Assembly: GCA_002779455.1 (NCBI GenBank)
Contig: PEWM01000037.1
Span: forward strand, 1 to 5,269
Direction: 5' to 3'
Source: Deltaproteobacteria bacterium CG07_land_8_20_14_0_80_60_11
GTDB lineage: Bacteria; Desulfobacterota; Desulfobaccia; Desulfobaccales; 0-14-0-80-60-11
DNA length: 5,269 nt
The number at the start of each line of letters is the position of its first letter. Position 1 is the first letter of the stretch. Below the pieces are notes generated by a model, which had not been told where the DNA came from, made no database searches, and saw only the letters and a program-made list of their open reading frames with translations. The position numbers were made by a program, and so were the translations under genes. Positions 1 to 5,269 of this stretch are shown in pieces.

Positions 1-19
1 TTGCAATCAAAAAGTAATT

Positions 20-78
20 ATTGGTAGCCGCAGGCTTTAGCCTGCGCCTGCACAGGCTGGAAAGCCTGTGCTACCAAT
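20..78. repeat. Palindromic two-hairpin repeat (REP/MITE-like)
   Basis: An outer 8-bp stem pairs 20-27 (ATTGGTAG) with 71-78 (CTACCAAT). Inside it lie two perfect 8-bp hairpins: 29-36 with 39-46 (CGCAGGCT/AGCCTGCG, 2-base gap) and 51-58 with 63-70 (CACAGGCT/AGCCTGTG, GGAA loop). The two hairpins share the core CAGGCT, so the element is itself a diverged repeat. The whole could fold as a three-way junction. From memory, sequences of this style (GTAGC, CAGGCT, AGCCTG) recur between genes in several environmental bacterial phyla and resemble REP/BIME elements mobilised by TnpA_REP (Y1 transposase) proteins. No such transposase is in view. It lies outside the likely limits of the IS1634-type element and codes for nothing. 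The structure is certain; the family assignment is inference. Confidence 0.75.
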
Positions 79-151
79 TGACTGCGAAGTGGTATTAAAG
101 AACTTTTCTAAGCAGGACAGTTGAGGCTGGGATCAACGGCAGGGGGTGGAA

Positions 152-191
152 TGGCAGGTCCCGGTGGCAGGTCCTGGCCCTGGCCACCGGG
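152..191. repeat. GC-rich hairpin with 13-bp tandem duplication
   Basis: Bases 152-164 and 165-177 are two adjacent copies of a 13-bp unit (TGGCAGGTCCYGG) differing at one base. Overlapping them, 160-168 (CCCGGTGGC) pairs perfectly with 183-191 (GCCACCGGG) around a 14-base loop. The stem is strong enough to act as a 3'-end hairpin in RNA from either strand, but no T tract follows it in either direction, so it is not called an intrinsic terminator. If the neighbouring transposase gene sits in an inserted element, this hairpin would originally have lain roughly 15 bases after the response-regulator stop codon. Confidence 0.5.
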
Positions 192-242
192 GATTGAATC
201 AGGGGTTAGACTGGCAGGCAGTCCCGCCCCGGGCGCTTCAGA

Positions 243-1988
243 TCAGAGGGCGGCGATTTTGCCATCCTCGACCACATATCCCAGGGCCTTGAGGATGGTG
301 GACTGCCGGTCATTGACTTCCTCAAGCACTCGTTTCAGTTTGCCTTCGGAGTCCTTGACGTAAATGGCGGTCCGCAATTCCCGCAACTCATCCATGGCCT
401 CGTTCGGGGTCATATTGATACCGGCGGCAGCCAGCCGCTGGCAGAGCAGGGTGAGGTAAGCGAGCGCCGCCACACAGACAAACAGGTGAACCCGGATTTT
501 CGAATCGGTCCAATGGTATAAAGGCAGCAACGCTTTTTGGAAAAGACTGCGGTTATCTTTGGCGTTGCCGTGAGGCCGGGCGCCATTTGAGCCTTTGCCA
601 TCGCCCGACTCGAGTCCCAAGACGGCCCGGGTCACGCAGGTGTCATAAATCTCCTCAGCGCCCCAATCCTGGCGATCGGTGATGAGGATATTCTTCCCGA
701 AGTGGCGCACGACGCCAGCCATCTGGCGATGATCCAGCTGGAACTCGAACCGGAACTGGCCTTTTTCCTGAACGAAATTTAACTGGAAGAGGTCTGGACT
801 GATTTTGAGGCGGAGGCACAGTTGCTCCAAGTGAGTCTTGATGGACTCGACGGCGCTTTCCTGGTTGGCTTCCTGGGCAGAGCGCTGCCGCAACGCCAGC
901 AACTCCTTGCGCACTCTTTGGACTTTCTTGCCCAGGTCCTGGTAGCTCTTATGAAAGATCTTGGGATCAAAGGTGACGACTACCCGGCGGGGGCGGTTCC
1001 AGAAGGTGGCGGGCGTTTCATAATACAGGATCTTCTCATCTTCCCTGGCGAAGGGAGAGGGCTGGGCGCCGCGTTTGCCCGGGAGGGGCCGGAAATCCTT
1101 TAAAGAGATTTCGGTCAATTCGGGGGCAAAGTCAGGGGCGCAAGAGACAATGAAATGCATGCCGTCTTTGGCATCGATTTGCTCAATAATGGGAGTAGCA
1201 TCCATTTCTTGATTAACGAGCACGGTCACATCTTCGATCGCCACACCCAGGTTGGAGACTTTGCTCAGGAGGTGTTCCAGGTGATCATAAAAGCCGGCGA
1301 CGGGCACGCCGCCGGAGAAATTCTGGTAATAAAAAGGAATCCCCTGGCTCCACTCGGTAATCAGGGCCAACCCGATCTTCTGTTGGGCCAGGTGTTCCGC
1401 CAGGAAATCCTGATCCGGCTGGGGCATGCCGGCAAAGACCGACGCCTTGGGAGGAGCGGAGATATCGGCGGCCTCAATGATCAGCCGATGTTTCCGGGCA
1501 GGCAAGACGCTATGGATCTTTTTAAAAAAGGCCGTCTTGATTTTTTCCAGGTCAGAATCGCTGATCCGATCCCAGTGGTTCCAGAAATTCTGGGAGTTCA
1601 GGGATTCCAGCCTCAGGGGACGAATCCTTTGAATGTCCGTGGTTTCGTACCAGTTCGCCAGTTGCCTTTTACTGGTGGGGGCGATGGCCCGGTTCAGGGT
1701 GGCGTAGAAGACCAGTTCTCCCAGCGAAGGCCCCCTCACCCGTTTCTTGGGAGGCAGAATCTCATTAATCATGCCGGCCAGGTCCACCGCCCGATCGAGT
1801 TCGTTGAGGGCGAAAACCGACCCGAATTCCTTGGGGGAGAACCCGCCTTTTCCTAAAGCCTCCTCAACTTTATCGGCGGTGCCCAGGTACACCTGGTTAA
1901 TGGTGGTGGGCTTGCCATAGACCCGCTGGGTTTCCCGAATATAGAAATATTCGTGGCCTTTTTTCAGTTTTTTGTACAGATGTGCCAT
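243..1988 (-). CDS. IS1634-family (IS4 superfamily) transposase
   Basis: A 581-residue protein, full length for the family, expected to cut and rejoin DNA at the ends of its own insertion sequence through an RNase H-like DDE fold. The N-terminus (Tyr5-Gly36, ending in VYLGTADK) matches the basic Y-x-R-E...G-x-YLG opening of these transposases and supports the ATG at 1988. A weak, closely spaced GGGTGG precedes it. Residues 345-395 form the helical insertion, rich in Lys, Glu and Leu. The hallmark YHWTDSKIRVH block is at 491-501, followed by a hydrophobic helix to about 515. Oddly, where relatives have Asp in L-I-Y-D-T-T-N, this protein has Glu172 (LIIEAAD). Where they have L-V-F-D-K-G, it has Gln260 (LVNQEM). 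The catalytic Glu is either Glu460 (GLES), followed by an unusual Gly/Asn-rich stretch, or absent. No stop or frameshift interrupts the gene. Family assignment is firm; activity is doubtful. Confidence 0.88.
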   Translation of the reverse strand: MAHLYKKLKKGHEYFYIRETQRVYGKPTTINQVYLGTADKVEEALGKGGFSPKEFGSVFALNELDRAVDLAGMINEILPPKKRVRGPSLGELVFYATLNRAIAPTSKRQLANWYETTDIQRIRPLRLESLNSQNFWNHWDRISDSDLEKIKTAFFKKIHSVLPARKHRLIIEAADISAPPKASVFAGMPQPDQDFLAEHLAQQKIGLALITEWSQGIPFYYQNFSGGVPVAGFYDHLEHLLSKVSNLGVAIEDVTVLVNQEMDATPIIEQIDAKDGMHFIVSCAPDFAPELTEISLKDFRPLPGKRGAQPSPFAREDEKILYYETPATFWNRPRRVVVTFDPKIFHKSYQDLGKKVQRVRKELLALRQRSAQEANQESAVESIKTHLEQLCLRLKISPDLFQLNFVQEKGQFRFEFQLDHRQMAGVVRHFGKNILITDRQDWGAEEIYDTCVTRAVLGLESGDGKGSNGARPHGNAKDNRSLFQKALLPLYHWTDSKIRVHLFVCVAALAYLTLLCQRLAAAGINMTPNEAMDELRELRTAIYVKDSEGKLKRVLEEVNDRQSTILKALGYVVEDGKIAAL

Positions 1989-1990
1989 AA

Positions 1991-1997
1991 TCCACCC
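1991..1997 (-). promoter_or_regulatory. Weak ribosome binding site of the transposase gene
   Basis: The minus strand reads GGGTGGA just two bases before the ATG at 1988. The match to the anti-Shine-Dalgarno is imperfect and the spacing is short, so translation is expected to be poor, as is common for transposase genes. An ATG at 1999 is out of frame and is not an alternative start. Confidence 0.3.
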
Positions 1998-2078
1998 ATT
2001 TCTTTAAAATATTAAGTTACTGTTTAAACTAACCATATTTTCACCATACCAAACTTACCTTCAAGAAGAAAATGAGGT

Positions 2079-2112
2079 AAAGTACTCTTTTTTATAGAGC
2101 AAAGTACTCTTT
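2079..2112. repeat. Pair of 12-bp direct repeats, 22 bp apart
   Basis: The sequence AAAGTACTCTTT occurs identically at 2079-2090 and 2101-2112. Start-to-start distance is 22 bp, close to two turns of B-DNA, so both copies face the same side of the helix. Each copy has the palindromic core AGTACT. They lie 91-124 bp upstream of the transposase start and 61-94 bp beyond the response-regulator stop. Phased identical repeats suggest a protein-binding site: either subterminal transposase binding sites near the element's end, or an operator for the transposase promoter. The repeat is directly visible; the function is a guess. Confidence 0.6.
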
Positions 2113-2145
2113 ATCCCGCCTTTGGGATTGGATTCACTGCTCTAT
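2094..2145. repeat. Nested inverted repeats between transposase and regulator genes
   Basis: ATAGAGCA at 2094-2101 is the reverse complement of TGCTCTAT at 2138-2145. Between them ATCCC (2113-2117) pairs with GGGAT (2124-2128) around a 6-base loop. The outer arms are separated by 36 bases, and one copy of the 12-bp direct repeat lies between them. No good T tract follows on the minus strand, where the adjacent genes are read, so it is not called a terminator. Confidence 0.35.
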
Positions 2146-2172
2146 TTATTTATGGGGGGACTACGGCAGGGG

Positions 2173-2825
2173 TTAGAAAGCGGCAGTGGCCGTATAGCCT
2201 TTGCGGATGGCGTAGCGCACCAGGTCGGTATTTTTCTTGAGGTTTAATTTCTTCATAATTTTCGTGCGATGATTCTGAATGGTGCGGAAACTGAGAAACA
2301 GGATTTCCGCAATTTCTTTGCTCGATTTGCCCTCGGCGATCATTTTGATGATCTCAATTTGCCGGGGGGAGAGAGGCTCGGACGGTGCGGCGTCATTCTG
2401 GCGTTGGCCCTGGACATAGAGGTTGACCAGGTCGCTGGAAAGCAAGGGGGACACATAGGTCCTCCCTTGCCTGATCATGTCGATGGCGTTGAGGAGTTCC
2501 TTGGGGGCATCCTCCTTTAACAGATAGCCGTCAACTCCGGCCGCTATGGCATTATTCAGGTATTCTTTCTTTTTGTGCATGGTCAGAATCAGCACCTTGA
2601 CGGCCGGGTAGGCCTTCTTAATCTCTCGGGTGGCTTCTATCCCCGGGAGAGAAGGCATGGAGATATCGAGGATCACCATATCCACCGCCAGGCCTCTGAG
2701 AAGTTCCAGCAGTTGGGGCCATCCCCCACCTCTCCCACAACTTGCAGTCCCGGTAAGGCCTCAATGATTTTCTTAATCCCCTCGCGCACCAGGACGTGAT
2801 CTTCGGCCAAGACAATTTTATACAT
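2173..2825 (-). pseudogene. NarL/FixJ-family response regulator, disrupted by a one-base frameshift
   Basis: Partner regulator of the upstream kinase. Translation from the ATG at 2825 begins MYKIVLAEDHVLVREG and continues in frame to about GEVGDGP. It then runs out of frame to a TGA at 2675-2673. The remainder of the protein, from LLELL onward, is in the -1 frame and ends with TAA at 2173. Adding one C to the minus-strand CCCC at 2718-2715 restores one 217-residue protein of normal family length. In that numbering, the receiver domain (1-120) has acidic Glu8-Asp9, phosphoacceptor Asp54 (VILDISMP), Thr82 and Lys104. The LuxR-type helix-turn-helix spans about 150-213. An intact stretch from a GTG at 2685 gives only 170 residues and lacks the first half of the receiver, so it would not be a normal regulator. 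A sequencing error, a true recent mutation, or -1 frameshifting are all possible. Family assignment is firm. Confidence 0.88.
2715..2718 (-). other. Frameshift site in the response regulator (C run)
   Basis: On the minus strand the codons read GAT GGC CCC AAC TGC. The family-like continuation (P-Q-L-L-E-L-L) needs CCC CAA CTG CTG, that is, one more C. A five-G run just upstream (2727-2723) is a second possible place for the lost base, but restoring it there gives a less family-like G-G-W-P sequence. The change lies in the receiver domain between the Glu/Asp acidic pair and the phosphoacceptor Asp. Confidence 0.8.
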
Positions 2826-2827
2826 AA

Positions 2828-5269
2828 TCATTCCCCACGTTTATCGGTTGGAATGGCAAACGCCACGGTGGTGCCCTGGCCCCTCCGGCTCGAGATCCGG
2901 AGCGAGCCGCGGGCCATGAGGGCCCTTTCGTTCATGGCGGTCAAACCCAGGCTTCTTTTGGCAACTTTGCCGTCCATGACCTGCTTTACATTAAACCCCC
3001 GGCCATTATCCCGGATCATAAAGGATACCTTGCCGTCCTCTCGGGTGACGTTCACCGCAACCAGGCTGGCCCGGGCATGTTTGACCACATTCGTCAAGGA
3101 TTCCTGAAAAATGCGATAAATGTTGATCTGGATTTCAGACGGAAAGAGATGATCGATTTCCTCCATCACCACCGCACTTTGCATATGATGATTACGGCAG
3201 ATCTCGTCCACCAAATATCCCAGCGCCGCAGACAGGCCCAGATCTTCCAGACTCGAGGGACTGAGGTCCCAGGACAGCCGGCGGACATTTTCAATGACCG
3301 TGTCGATATAAGACAGCATGTGTTCACAATTTGCCTTCAGGTGCTGCTGATCCGGCGCCAGATTGTCTTCAATGGCCACCAGATTGATTTTCAAAACCGT
3401 CAGGGCCTGACCCAGTTCGTCATGCAATTCCCTGGCGACCCGCCGGCGCTCTTTTTCCTGGATGCTCAGGAGTTGGGACGTGAGCTGCCGCAGTTCCTGC
3501 TCCGACTCCTTCAAGGCCCCCTCCGCCCGCCGCTGCTCGGCCCGGCCCCGCAACGCCATAATACCATAGGCCAAATCGTTGGCCAGGCCCAAAAGCAAGT
3601 TGATCTCCTCTTCGTCAAAGGCATTGGGTTCCCCCGCATAGATGCACAGGGCCCCAAAGGGGGCGGCGCCTATCAAAGGGAGGCCCAGGACCGAACGAAA
3701 ATTGCGTTGGCGGGCGGCGTCGCGCCAGAGGTCGAAATTGCGGTCCGTGAGGGTGTCCCGGACAACCGCCGGTTCCCCCAACCGGATGGCCGCACCCACG
3801 GGGCCGCGGCCCCGCGCTTTATCGGCCCAGGTGAGGTTGAGTTTTTCCACATAACCCGCATCGAACCCGGTTTGGGCCACCGGACGCACCGATTTATGGG
3901 CGTCAGGCTCGGCATAACCCACCCAGGCCATGCGATAACCACCCACCTCGACGATAATCCGGCACACCTCGTGCAACAATTCCCTCTCATCGGTGGCGCG
4001 GATCAAGGCCTGGTGACATTCGGTGATGGCCTTGAGGGCGCGGCTGACCTGCCGCAGCCTCTCCCCCAGCCGCTTGGGTTCCGTGATGTCCTCAATGATG
4101 CCCATAATGCCGGTCATGACGCCGGCGCCATCATAGAGGGACGAGGTGGACAGGCGGATGTCGATGAGAGAACCGTCCCGCCGCTGCCGGCGCAGTTCCA
4201 GGCCCAGCAGGTTAACGCCCTCCAACGTTTGTTGATCCAGCGCTTGGGCGGCTTGCTCCTGGCCTGGGGGGATAGTCGGCAAATCCCGCCCCAGGACCTC
4301 TTCCTGACGCCACCCAAACATGCGTTCCGCCGCCGGATTCCAGCTGGTGACCCGCCCTTTCAGGTCCAGGGCGATAATGGCCAGGGGAGAGGCCTGGATT
4401 AGGGTCCGCAGCCGGGTATTGGCTTCCTGGAGGGCCTCCTCGGCGTGTTTTCTCTCGGTGATGTCCTCCTGGACTGCAATCCAATATTTCTTCCCGGCTG
4501 TTTCCAGGGCACTGACCCGGGCATAGGTATGAAATGAGGTTCCATCTTTCCTACGGTTCCTGACCTCCCCCGACCAGAAGCCGGTCGCCCGCAACTGCTC
4601 TATAATATCCCTGGCAATCCCGGCGCTCTCCTCCGCCGAACCATCGTTTAACACGGTTACCGGTTGACCGATCAATTCCCCCGGCTGATAGCCGAACATG
4701 GCGCAGAATGCCGGGTTAGTAAACACGATCCGTTCATCTTCCTCAGTCATGACGACGCCTTCCGCCATGTTCTCCAGGACCCGGGTCTGGGTTTGCAGGG
4801 CCTCTGCCGCCCGCCGGCGTTCGGTAAAGTCCAGCAAGGTGCCCACAATGGCCGGCCGCCCCTGGTATTCCACCGCCCGCCCGAAGGACTCGCAGTGAAT
4901 CACGGCGCCGTCCCGATGAAGGCCCCGGAAGGTATAATGCGCCGCCTCCAGTTCACCGGAGAGCCGCCGGCGGATGTTCGAACGGACCAGGGGGAGGTCT
5001 TCGGGGTGAATCAGGTCTCGGGGCGCCACCGCCCCGGAAATCATTTCTTCAGGCTGGTAGCCAAAAATCTGGGCCATGGTGGGATTCACATAAACGAAGC
5101 CCCCGTCCCGGATGATGTACACCCCGGCCAAAGACCCTTCCGTGACTACGCGGTAACGGGCCTCGCTCTCCTGCATCGCCTCTTCCGCCCGTTTCCGCCG
5201 GTCGATATCCCGGAGCACTGCCAGGACGCGGTCCCGCCCTCTGAGCCGGATGGGTTTCAGATCCACTTC
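2828..5269 (-). CDS. Multi-PAS/GAF sensor histidine kinase (HisKA_3), 5' end missing
   Basis: Sensor kinase that should autophosphorylate and pass phosphate to the adjacent NarL/FixJ regulator. The frame is open to the right edge; the codon at 5266 is GTG inside a PAS C-terminal segment, so the true start is outside the window. Counting from that Val: tail of a PAS domain (1-25, ending RDIDRRKRAEEA), PAS at about 35-150, PAS at about 160-272, PAS at about 283-397, each ending in a D-x-T-E-like segment and a short charged linker. A GAF domain follows at about 415-572, then the HisKA_3 dimerisation region with phosphoacceptor His615 (RELHDELGQ). HATPase_c spans about 708-806, with N-box Asn726 (QESLTNVVKH), G1 DNGRGF at 753-758 and G2 GLTAMNER at 774-781. 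All core residues are intact. No membrane segment is visible, so the part seen looks cytoplasmic. The ligand cannot be told. The TGA ends two bases before the regulator ATG, implying co-transcription. Confidence 0.93.
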   Translation of the reverse strand, partial: EVDLKPIRLRGRDRVLAVLRDIDRRKRAEEAMQESEARYRVVTEGSLAGVYIIRDGGFVYVNPTMAQIFGYQPEEMISGAVAPRDLIHPEDLPLVRSNIRRRLSGELEAAHYTFRGLHRDGAVIHCESFGRAVEYQGRPAIVGTLLDFTERRRAAEALQTQTRVLENMAEGVVMTEEDERIVFTNPAFCAMFGYQPGELIGQPVTVLNDGSAEESAGIARDIIEQLRATGFWSGEVRNRRKDGTSFHTYARVSALETAGKKYWIAVQEDITERKHAEEALQEANTRLRTLIQASPLAIIALDLKGRVTSWNPAAERMFGWRQEEVLGRDLPTIPPGQEQAAQALDQQTLEGVNLLGLELRRQRRDGSLIDIRLSTSSLYDGAGVMTGIMGIIEDITEPKRLGERLRQVSRALKAITECHQALIRATDERELLHEVCRIIVEVGGYRMAWVGYAEPDAHKSVRPVAQTGFDAGYVEKLNLTWADKARGRGPVGAAIRLGEPAVVRDTLTDRNFDLWRDAARQRNFRSVLGLPLIGAAPFGALCIYAGEPNAFDEEEINLLLGLANDLAYGIMALRGRAEQRRAEGALKESEQELRQLTSQLLSIQEKERRRVARELHDELGQALTVLKINLVAIEDNLAPDQQHLKANCEHMLSYIDTVIENVRRLSWDLSPSSLEDLGLSAALGYLVDEICRNHHMQSAVVMEEIDHLFPSEIQINIYRIFQESLTNVVKHARASLVAVNVTREDGKVSFMIRDNGRGFNVKQVMDGKVAKRSLGLTAMNERALMARGSLRISSRRGQGTTVAFAIPTDKRGE
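2831..2836 (-). promoter_or_regulatory. Ribosome binding site of the response regulator
   Basis: GGGGAA on the minus strand lies 5 bases before the ATG at 2825, inside the last codons of the kinase gene. This placement fits translational coupling and supports 2825 as the real start of the regulator, ahead of the shorter in-frame GTG at 2685. Confidence 0.6.

Larger units (their letters stand above)
211..2166 (-). mobile_element. Insertion sequence of the IS1634 type; ends tentative
   Basis: The element is inferred from a full-length transposase gene occupying most of the span. The ends are proposed from an 11-bp direct repeat, CAGGGGTTAGA, present at 200-210 and 2167-2177, which could be a target duplication. 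Just inside are weakly matching inverted sequences: GCAGTCCCGCC at 218-228 and, on the minus strand, GTAGTCCCCCC at 2164-2154 (9 of 11 identical). The implied length of about 1.96 kb fits the 1.5-2.0 kb usual for the family. From memory, IS1634-family duplications are usually 5-6 bp but can be longer and variable. The inverted ends are poor and G/C-rich, so the boundaries could be wrong by tens of bases even though the presence of an element is likely. Confidence 0.4.

Noticed and set aside
20..78. Cloverleaf-like fold considered as a tRNA
   Set aside because: The length and stems do not match: no 7-bp acceptor with a T-arm GGTTCRA motif, no anticodon loop, and two near-identical hairpins. 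It is a palindromic repeat.
97..106. AAAGAACTTT resembling the 12-bp repeats at the other side of the transposase gene, considered as a left inverted end
   Set aside because: The match is gapped and short, and it would give the element an unusually long non-coding tail. The 11-bp direct repeat gives a simpler, though still weak, boundary.
136..145. ACGGCAGGGG also present at 2163-2172, considered as an alternative target duplication
   Set aside because: G-rich 10-mer with no matching inverted sequences just inside it. The overlapping 11-mer at 200-210 is longer and has at least a partial inverted pair beside it.
121..363. An 80-codon plus-strand open frame with a TTG start
   Set aside because: It runs across a GC-rich non-coding hairpin and tandem repeat into the antisense of the transposase 3' end. 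Low-complexity composition and no motif.
1155..1856. A 233-codon open frame on the plus strand, antisense to the transposase
   Set aside because: No family resemblance, no convincing ribosome site, and it fully overlaps the well-supported transposase gene.
2020..2070. Possible transposase promoter (minus-strand TTGAAG followed by A/T-rich hexamers)
   Set aside because: The stretch is so AT-rich that several weak -10 candidates fit with 17-19 bp spacing. None is close enough to consensus to choose.
3077..4402. A 441-codon open frame on the plus strand, antisense to the kinase
   Set aside because: It mirrors a high-GC gene on the other strand, has no recognisable domains, and is rich in Gly, Arg, Pro, Gln and His as expected from shadow translation. 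The minus-strand kinase has clear PAS, GAF and kinase motifs over the same bases.

Overview
The window looks like a piece of a GC-rich, non-enteric bacterial chromosome. A sensor kinase with several PAS domains and a GAF domain, a NarL/FixJ partner and an IS1634-type transposase together fit an environmental bacterium such as a Desulfobacterota (deltaproteobacterial) member. That placement is an impression from protein style and has not been tested by a search. All protein-coding genes I accept lie on the minus strand.

Layout in transcription order (right to left). Bases 2828-5269 hold the 3' 813 codons of a sensor histidine kinase whose start lies beyond the right edge: the tail of one PAS domain, three full PAS domains, a GAF domain, then a HisKA_3/HATPase_c core. 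Two bases after its stop, at 2825, begins a NarL/FixJ response regulator ending at 2173. Its reading frame is broken by one missing base in a C run (minus strand) at 2715-2718. With one base restored it gives a normal 217-residue protein. Bases 1989-2172 are an AT-rich intergenic stretch with a 12-bp direct repeat spaced by exactly 22 bp. Bases 243-1988 encode a full-length IS1634-family (IS4 superfamily) transposase with conserved N- and C-terminal blocks, but the expected catalytic aspartate positions appear to hold Glu and Gln. Bases 1-242 are non-coding. They hold a GC-rich hairpin with a short tandem duplication (152-191) and, at 20-78, a compact palindromic repeat of two hairpins enclosed by an outer stem.

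How it fits together. Kinase and regulator form a classic two-component pair: PAS/GAF sensing, autophosphorylation of His615 (visible numbering), transfer to Asp54 of the regulator, and DNA binding by a LuxR-type helix-turn-helix. An insertion element seems to have landed right at the regulator stop codon. An 11-bp sequence overlapping that stop recurs at 200-210 beyond the transposase gene, and the hairpin at 160-191 may be the operon's original 3' hairpin, now displaced by about 2 kb. Whether the regulator still works depends on whether the one-base deletion is real.

I see no CRISPR array, tRNA, rRNA or clear new multi-gene system. The points most worth checking are the frameshift, the unusual transposase active site, and the short repeats at both flanks of the transposase gene.
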